Below, in pieces: positions 56,797 to 64,000 of a stretch of 64,000 bases of DNA. Under the pieces are notes generated by a model, which had not been told where the DNA came from, did no database searches, and saw nothing but the letters and a program-made list of their open reading frames with translations. Location of the stretch: the NCBI GenBank assembly GCA_027579435.1, contig JANBPK010000920.1, positions 124,001 through 188,000 on the forward strand, in the 5' to 3' direction. How positions within the stretch are numbered: position 1 is the first letter of the stretch; every line of letters starts with the position of its first letter. The translations under genes were made by a program, and so were the position numbers. The DNA is from Candolleomyces eurysporus. Its lineage: Eukaryota; Basidiomycota; Agaricomycetes; Agaricales; Psathyrellaceae.

Positions 56797-58285
56797 ATGT
56801 TTTCGAATACCAGCAACTTTCGGTCGACGCCTCGGGCCCTCTCATGTGCTGATATTATCTACAGCATCATGCTCCAACTCTCTGACGGCTCTCACTCCGA
56901 CGATGGTGCTTACAAGGACGATCGTCAGAAGGGGCTCATTTCTGCATCTCAAGTGAACCGACTCTGGCGCTCAATCGCTCTCAGCGTCACTCGTATCTGG
57001 GCGGAAGTCTGTGACCCTCGGGACCCATCTCTTCAAAGATTCCAGGAACTCCATCGCCGTACCGGTCAAGCTCCTCTTAGACTCACCGGTTTTGTACCCG
57101 TGAAAACCGACAGATGGGAGGAGGAGGCCAGAATCATGAACCACACTATGGATACCCTCCAGTGGAGGTCTTACCTTGGCGAGACGTCTCGTTTCGAGGA
57201 GATCGACATCACCTTTTGTGCTGACGGAAGGATGGAATCCACAGACTTTTCCCTACTGGCTGACGCCCTCAAGGCACCTGCACCCTTACTGGAGCGACTC
57301 TCGCTTGACATCGAATCCGGTTTTCTGGCAGATTTTTCCAACGACGATTCAGGGAAGACAAACGGCCACAATATGATCTTCGGTTCCCAGTGGTTTTCCG
57401 GAAATGCGCCTCGACTTCGCCATTTGACGATGCGTAACATCTTTCTCGACGTCAACAGAGACACTTTGAATTCTGGACTCATGGGCGGCTTTGACAACCT
57501 GATCTCTTTCGAGGTCGACTGTTTTGGAGGGATTACTTTCCCATTTTTCGATGCTTGGTGGATGTACCTGACCAGGTTCACAACGTTCAATCCTGGTTCA
57601 AGGCTCGAGCACATCAAAATCAGCTATATTGATGGACACGTCGATCGTCGCAAGCTCATTGACGAGTCTGGTTCTCCTGGAGCCTTANCCCCCCAGTCTC
57701 AAATCTTTCAGCCTTGAAGGATCTATCATCCCGTGCGTTTGGATGCTTGGTGATATATCCGAGATTCCTCATAACTGCCGCTTTATTTCTCTCAAATTTG
57801 GCGTCGTATTAACGCACGTCGATGGCACAGACTGGCGTTTGGAGCATGAACATGTCCTACGCGATTTGGTGACATACCTCTCCACAGTCTGGATGAACGA
57901 GGACTGCTCTGAGCTCTCACTTGATATATCGATGGACGGGTTTATCCTCAAGTATGTCTCAGTCTCTGGGAGAACGATCTACTTGACCGTCTATCCAATT
58001 CACGATGATATCGGGACTTGTGAACTTGCCGGAGTCCGTCTCTTCAGTGATATTCTCGGCAACATGGCCCGCCAGCAATCCTCCCCCTGCAAAATGACCT
58101 TAGAGACTTGGTTGAAGCTATCCATCGGATGCGAAGGAGACGGTTTCAATGTCCTGAAAGACTCACTGCGCGCATTCTTGGATAGGTACCCTCCTTGGAA
58201 CAACTCCCCCCTAGCGCAACTTCCACCGGCCTCCCTGCAGGCCGTTCTTCAACCGCTAGTGGACCCGAGCCCCCGGCGATCATGA
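56797..58285 (+). CDS. F-box-like family protein 3
   Basis: ATG at 56797 (MFSNTSNFRSTPRALS). The N-terminal block CADIIYSIMLQLSDG and SQVNRLWRSIALSVTRIWAE corresponds to the F-box-like region of 33467-34765 and 44288-45671 (the 'V..W...A......W' pattern) but is degenerate, with no clear LP start. Leucine-rich blocks follow: LLERLSLDIESGFLADF, APRLRHLTMRNIFLDVN, LKSFSLEGSIIPCVWMLGDI and NCRFISLKFGVVL. An 'n' at 57688 before a C run is an apparent insertion; skipping it joins SPGALPPSLKSFSLEG and gives exactly 496 codons, stop TGA at 58285. No introns. More distant than the other two. Role unknown; Skp1 binding is doubtful given the degenerate motif. Confidence 0.75.
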
Positions 58286-60032
58286 ACTTCCCGAAGGTTG
58301 AGAGGATCGGATTCTGTTGGATGATAGTTTTTTTTCCATTCGCGATAATTGACTGATGCTATGAATGCCTTCTTGCTCGGAGGAGAAGGTGCGCTCTGGA
58401 GACCCAGTAGAACCACGACATTCCGATTCAGGGAGCGATTCCCCTGGTTTGTGCCCGGCCTCAAGTCGAGCATCCTATCAATCCTATCAATTCAGATCAA
58501 GGATTCGCAGACTACTGGACTGGAGGACGAGGAGTAGAATCTAGCAGAAGAAAGTACAGTCCTATGGACACTATTGCTGTAATATAAGACTGATCCTATG
58601 AGCTGAATTGTGTGAACTGGTACTCCAGGAGTTGGCTTTGGATATTGGGCGGATCCCAAAAGATCCGTGCAGAGACCGAGTGCGTAACTGAATCTACTAC
58701 CCTTTATGCCCTCAAGATCTATCATACCTTTCGTCGACGCATGGCTCACTATTACATGTAAGTGCTAGGACGGCGTCCATCTCGATAGTGCTGATCACGA
58801 GGTAAATGGATAACTTTACGCTGTAGTATGAGCACCCACCAATCTTCTGCTAGAGCCATATGCCCCACCCATTCGGTACACAAGGTCCAGAAGGATCGCT
58901 CAGGTTTGGTACCGAACGCCCCGCAAGCCACCCTGTGGGAATGCCCTCCCTCTTTACGGAGACTGTGGGACATGAACACGCTCAGCGGACTTGGGATGTG
59001 GCCTGAAGACAACAGTCAGCCCATCATCATTTAGAGTATGGGAGATCCGTAAGTCCCTTTGAGTCGCGGTTGATTCGAGATGTCAACGAGAAGTTGATTA
59101 TGCTTTGCAACGGAACTGGATATGGTCAACAACCTATGGAGTCTCAGCTCTGCATGACCTCATCGTCTGCAAATCGCGACGCCCTCACTCTCCTGACCGA
59201 CACAAAAGTAAACAAATGCTTGCTTCAAAACGGTCATCCTCGAGGTCACCGAAGGCCAATGTGCGTTAACAAGAATTAATTTTTGAATCATATGAACTTG
59301 ACTAACTCACTGGAAAAAGTTCTCATAGATTTGAGTAAATTTCCCGGATGTAACCCGATTCAAAGTGGACCCGAGCTAGCCACCGCCATACCCAGCTCTA
59401 ATGCTGCTTAAACAACGGTCTCGACCCCTCTTCCTGCTCCTTAGCTCTAGTAATGTTGTCATGCTACTTGTACCTATGCGATTTTTAGCTACCATCTGAA
59501 ATGAACGTGCCAATCCTGATTAGAAGTTAACGTTAACTAACTTCCATTCCTCGAACCGCATTTGCTATGATGATCAGCGCGGATAGAACATGTTACAAAC
59601 TGCATGATCATATATCAAGGGGGATTTCTGATCATCAAGGAATATATAGCAGTTTGATTCTGCCTTCTATATGCTATTCCGAGAAAGCTTGTTAGTGGAG
59701 ATCAGTGTTCACTGTAAACCTGAATCGCCAAGCCACCGCCCAATCGCACCGGGGTGACCGATCATCTACTTTTGCGAACCATGGACTCATAAGATTCTCA
59801 CTCACCTAAGATAGGATTGACACCATATGGATCAGACGCAACTATCCAGAAATCTATCCAAATAAGAGTCGTCATGCAATGAAAAAAGGTGTGTCCTAAA
59901 CATGGCAAATAGGACGCTTCATCGGCATACATATACAGCCATGGTCGAGATATGTCAGAATCGAGGCCAGTGATATTGTTCAGCTCCTCCTACGAGTCCG
60001 CCTTCAAGATTGCGATTATCCAACCGTAGTCA
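58286..60032. other. Intergenic, no gene recognised
   Basis: About 1.75 kb. Short frames on both strands only (for example 58752-59012 minus), without family features. Confidence 0.4.
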
Positions 60033-61942
60033 ATGGACGAATACGCGCAAGAAGTCCTCCACGGGATGCGAAGCGAGGTAAGGTTCCTCGCCTTTCCACT
60101 TCAATACACAGTATGGCTGCGTTTCTAACGGGTCCCCAGTATATTCAGTGTACGTCGTGCAGTCTGGCGGTCGATTGAATGGATGCGTCGACTGAGTATT
60201 CGTTCTACTGCGACATACAGTGGCTTTTAGAGTCGCATTCGTAAGTGCTTCTCTTTGAAAATTTGTACTGGGTTCCCCTGATCGACTGAAAGGCGTACTA
60301 CTATGTCACAATGCTCGGAGAGGAGGTATGTTGATCATCTCAGGTACTACTCGTCACAAAGTGGGAAAGTCTGACTCGATCGCCTAGGTCGAGAGGATAT
60401 GGTCCCAAAGATGGATGCTAGGCAAAATCCTATTCTTTGTCACACAATACTGCGTCCTACTAGGAATAATTCCCCATATCATCTGTGAGTGGCTTCTTCG
60501 TGTCGTTTTGGATTCGGGAAGGTAACATCTTCACAAAAGTGGCAAACCGTAATCATATTGGCGCCATCGACAGGAAGGTGCGATGTTTGCGCAGAACTAC
60601 AAGTTGCTTTATCCTTGATCCTGCTCTAGGTTTGCCTTGGGTTGTATTGGTTTACAAACAGTGAGCTATCGACCATTTCTTAGATCTCCTTGGTAAACGG
60701 GTAATACACCTCAAACTTATTCGCCATTTCAGTTATGATGATTATCGTGTCCAATTCGGCGGATGGTAAGAAGGCCACTGTTTTCCTTTCCAAGCGCATT
60801 CACTAACTCAGTGAATCTAGCATCACTTTGGCTATGCCTATATGCGCTTTTGGGAGCGAAGAAGCGTTACCTGGTACTCTTTATTACTGTGTTCTCCGTG
60901 AGTTTGTTTTTGCGCAGATCCTCGCGCCAGAGCCCTCAAAGAGTGGTCTAATTACGTTGGACTGCATCCTCCATACACAGTCGTTTACAATTGCCTCCCT
61001 GACTTTTGGACTGCGCTACATAAGTAGAGTCTCAGGTGAGAGCTGCCTTCAAGTGTCCCAACATTGAAATAGCCAGCTAACCCCAACCATTCAGCCGTTC
61101 CACTTCTTCCCAATGAAGAGAGGCTAGGCTACGGGTGTTCTACCGTTCCGGGATCCCCAACTCTTACGCTCTCGACTTTCACAATTGTTTCTTATCTGAA
61201 CCTTGCAAGAACCTCGCGTGAGTTCATCTTACTTCACTTTCCCCCTCCCCAGCTGACATCGATTGAACTCGCAGTGGTTGCAGTTGCGGGAATAGTAACA
61301 CTGCTTGTTCGCTATCGAAGACAGAACAATACGTTGCTGAACGTGATACGTAGGGAGGGAGGGATATATTACCTGGCAACCATCGGTGCGCTCTCTAGCA
61401 CGACAGNAAAAAATACCAGTCCTGTCCTGATTTTGTCTATACATACCGCACAGTCCTGCGAATATGTGATACGATCTTCCGGACCCCCGGATCTCCTGTG
61501 AGTAGCTTTTCACGATGGACCCTCGTGCACCTTCTATCTAGTACCCAAGCCCAATGACTGAGCCCCATTGCTACTGCCAGGCTAAAGATAGCTATAGGGT
61601 CGTCCAAGTGTGCGTACACGATTGATTACATCCCACTTTCACTGACATAATTTGGTGAAACGCAATTACTTACACTTTGTCACCAGGCTAACGGGTATTC
61701 TGGCCTTACCAATTCTCTCCAACCGCTTACTGCTTTGCATGAGGCAGTTGGACGACGTACCGACGCACACCGTGGTGTCAACATTGCTTTTCTCTCCACC
61801 AAAGAAGGGCGGAGACTTGCATTCGGATTGGGAATTATCCGAAAGTGCAGTAACACGAAAGGATCTATCGAGCGACCATCATCCCATCGAGTGCGATTCA
61901 AAAATCGAGGAAAAGATTACAGAGGAATCTTCTCGTTGCTGA
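60033..61942 (+). CDS. Divergent DUF6533-like membrane protein, copy E
   Basis: A multi-exon gene on the opposite strand to the other four. The core reads AFRVAFAYYVTMLGEEVERI then WSQRWMLGKILFFVTQYCVL + LGIIPHII, matching the DUF6533 pattern (Y..T...E.E.IW...W..GK.LF). Further exons: CDVCAELQVALSLILL, DASLWLCLYALLGAKKRYLV (helix 4 with the 'LYAL.G..K' motif) and LFITVFS. The last exon has ILALPILSNRLLLCMRQLDD and an acidic tail ending at the TGA at 61942. The start (ATG at 60033) and several joins are uncertain: the first exons do not splice cleanly in one frame, and one exon ends in a stop unless an unusual donor is used. It may be decaying, like the adjacent URC1. An 'n' lies at 61407. Confidence 0.5.
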
Positions 61943-62202
61943 ACGCTGTGGATCCGAGTCGCACTGGTCGAAACCGGCCTTCTCCCGGTCTTCTCCCTCT
62001 CCTCCCTCTGGCTTCCTATGTTCTCCCCAAAATCAGAAATCCCGTGTACATGTATTCGAAGATGATTATGTATCGCAAATTCAAACTTAGGAAGCTATTT
62101 ACGCGCGAACACCGATCGCACAGCTGTGTTGACGAGGGACCTCGCTACATCCGACTCCGCTTCGGGACTGAGGGCAACTCTCCATCCTACATTGAGTCGA
62201 AT

Positions 62203-64000
62203 TTAATCATACGTCTCCTCCCAAGCCCTCTGAGCTGTTTCAACCAGATCCGCCTCCGTAACCTGCTTCTCGAAAGGTATCCTGCCGCGATCTTAGCGTC
62301 GATCTCGACACGCGAGTTGGGCGGGATGAGATAGTCTATATAAAACGTCACCGTGGTGGGCGTTCGAATCGGATCTACTCCACAACAAAGGAGCGAAAAG
62401 AAAGCAAATCGCAGCGAAAGAAGAAGCGGAGTATGGTGATAATCAAAGCGGAATCAAAACAATGATCAATGACCAGGGATATCATACCGATGGAAAATAG
62501 GAACCCACTAATCACGATGGCATCGTACTTCATATCACTCATGCCAACTATCTTATCGACCTTCCTGATGCCCAACTAGTGCAAAAGGTCAGGCATGAGC
62601 GCCTGGAACCGTATGTCCTTCACACCAGCGATCATTTCGGTGGACTTGAAGTACTCATTTGCAGAATCACCGCTTCGTTTGCGCAGGTTGTATACGACGT
62701 ATCTGTCAATCATTTATTTTCGAGTACATGCGGTGACAGGACGGAATAGAAGGAGAAGCATTAAAAACGTACTTGGTAACTCACCCAAAACCCTTCCCTC
62801 CGACTTTCGGAAGTAGGCTACAACGCTGACGCTATCACGTTGAGCATGCGAGTACATTCTTCGAAGGCATATGTAAGATAGAGTTTTCAGGGACATATGT
62901 AGGAACCAGAAACGTCGGAGCCGTTATCGAGAAAGAAGGGGAATACGAGTTGAGCAAACAGAAGCGGACGAGCGGGTGTACGCAGGAAACAGGCCTAAGA
63001 AGACATGTACTCATCCGAGTCGGCACGGTGGACACGCAATGTCAGCTTTTTGCTCTCATCCGACATGAATGCTGGGCTACCGACTGAACATGGCAGGACA
63101 ACGTCAGTTTACGACGGAACGCATGGACAGATACGATGGAGAGAGACATACAAATATAGATAGAGATGTGCTACCAATGGGAGGAACATGTTGATGTCGG
63201 GACCGGTGATGACCTCGGGGTACATTCCTCCTGCATCCTCAAACAATGCTCGTAGGAAAGCAGCCTCAGAGCTATAAACCAAGTTAAAATCACGTCGAAA
63301 ATTAAACGGAAGGAAAAATAACGTACATCCCAAACTGTTCCGCAACGCCAGCAAATACCAAACAGGGTCTACGGCTGCCTTGTGAACATTCACCCCCAAT
63401 TCACCTCTACACTAGGCAACTCCTCCGAGTTCTACTCCCATCCGGATTTGAGAGAGGTCGGCTCTTCAACACAATAGTCTCATCGGTAACAAGATCGCCA
63501 TTCCTCGCAGCTTCGTCTAACTCGCTCACTTTCGAATGTGCCTCGGTGATCGCAATGCTAGGCCTAACATCCAACCCAAGCTCCTTCATCTCTTTCCTAG
63601 ATACTGAGACTCTCGAGGTGGCCCCAAGGATCAAACGACACGATCTTACTCGGGTCAGCCCAGGAAGGGTTGAACGGTATGTGGACAGGCGGTTCAGTCT
63701 TGGTATAGCAGGGTTATGAGTCGGATCGCGTGCAGCGATCGAGATGGCTCAGTAGATGGAGTATGAACCGGCGTTGAACCTCGCCGGACCTAGTCAAACA
63801 TGCCGGACTATCGAGCCCGAGATGACGTGCGAGATAGATACTATGTCAAAAAATGAATGAAGGCTATTATCAGCGGGGCGCAAGCCGAGCTCTCATATGC
63901 TCGCATTGACAACAGACGGAGTCGAACTTGGACGCCATTGCTAGCGCTTTGACATTGTTACCCGATGTTGGCCTCGAATATTTGGCTATGTTAGTCGACC
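62203..64000 (-). pseudogene. URC1: URC1 (uracil catabolism, GTP cyclohydrolase II-like) pseudogene
   Basis: Nearly every conserved block of the fungal Urc1 family is present, in order and on one strand, but in different frames. From the right: AARDPTHNPAI, PPVHIPFNPSWADPSKIV, SFDPWGHLE, ELGLDVRPSIAITEAHSKVS, GELGVNVHKAAVDPVWYL, SEAAFLRALFEDAGGMYPEV, DNGSDVSGSYIC (a CNGSDVFGSDICTCRPYL-type block), YAFEECTR, VVAYFRKSEGRVLGE, STEMIAGVKDIRFQALMPDL, LGIRKVDKIVGMSDMKYDAI, VEIDAKIAAGY and EADLVETAQRAWEETYD, then TAA at 62203. The conserved Trp codon before LGIRK is TAG (62576-62578). At least six one-base frameshifts separate blocks (near 62285, 62755, 62845, 63165, 63352, 63600 and 63690). Urc1 acts in a fungal route for using uracil as nitrogen source. 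Dead in this assembly; the 5' end may lie beyond the window. Confidence 0.85.

Noticed and set aside
61735..62334. A 199-codon plus-strand frame overlapping 62.2 kb
   Set aside because: Its right half is antisense to the end of the URC1 pseudogene and its left half is the tail exon of the DUF6533-like gene, which stops at 61942 in the supported frame.
1..64000. tRNA genes, rRNA genes and CRISPR arrays
   Set aside because: Scanning by eye for tRNA A/B-box patterns and for regularly spaced repeats gave nothing convincing; a dedicated tRNA search would be decisive.

Overview
The window is nuclear DNA of a basidiomycete fungus, most likely an Agaricomycete. The genes carry many short introns (about 50-100 nt, GT..AG). 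The families are typical of mushroom-forming fungi: DUF6533 seven-helix membrane proteins, MYND-finger proteins, F-box-like proteins with degenerate C-termini, an aryl-alcohol-oxidase type GMC flavoenzyme and a CE4 chitin deacetylase. Exon joins were worked out by eye from splice consensus and family motifs, so internal exon borders are less certain than gene spans.

Layout. 1-2.1 kb: 3' part of a MYND zinc-finger gene (minus), running off the left edge. 2.7-8.3 kb: tandem duplication of a unit of about 2.9 kb, each copy with one DUF6533 membrane-protein gene and an upstream minisatellite. 9.6-13.3 kb: two adjacent, diverged genes for the small subunit of TFIIF (Tfg2/RAP30). 15.3-19 kb: a plus-strand MFS anion permease, convergent with a minus-strand seven-helix protein. 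20.2-30 kb: three NmrA/EasG-like NAD(P)-binding genes around a secreted GMC oxidoreductase. The second and third lie in a tandem repeat of about 2.15 kb that also produced a dead 3' fragment of the neighbouring conserved gene (30.5-32.1 kb). 33.4-45.7 kb: two F-box-like paralogues flank a chitin deacetylase and two more DUF6533 genes. 46.1-54.4 kb: a core-gene block with an O-fucosyltransferase-like type II membrane protein, ribosomal protein eS10, a Rossmann-fold protein and cytochrome c. 56.8-58.3 kb: a third F-box-like paralogue. 60-62 kb: a divergent fifth DUF6533 gene. 62.2-64 kb: a decayed uracil-catabolism gene (URC1), continuing beyond the right edge or ending near it.

The main theme is local tandem duplication followed by divergence or decay. 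At least four families have multiplied here, with dead remnants between live copies. I saw no transposase, reverse transcriptase, CRISPR array, rRNA gene or convincing tRNA. Thirteen single 'n' bases, mostly beside homopolymers, behave as one-base insertions. In all seven coding cases, skipping the n restores a clean reading frame, so genes that look broken at those sites are probably intact.
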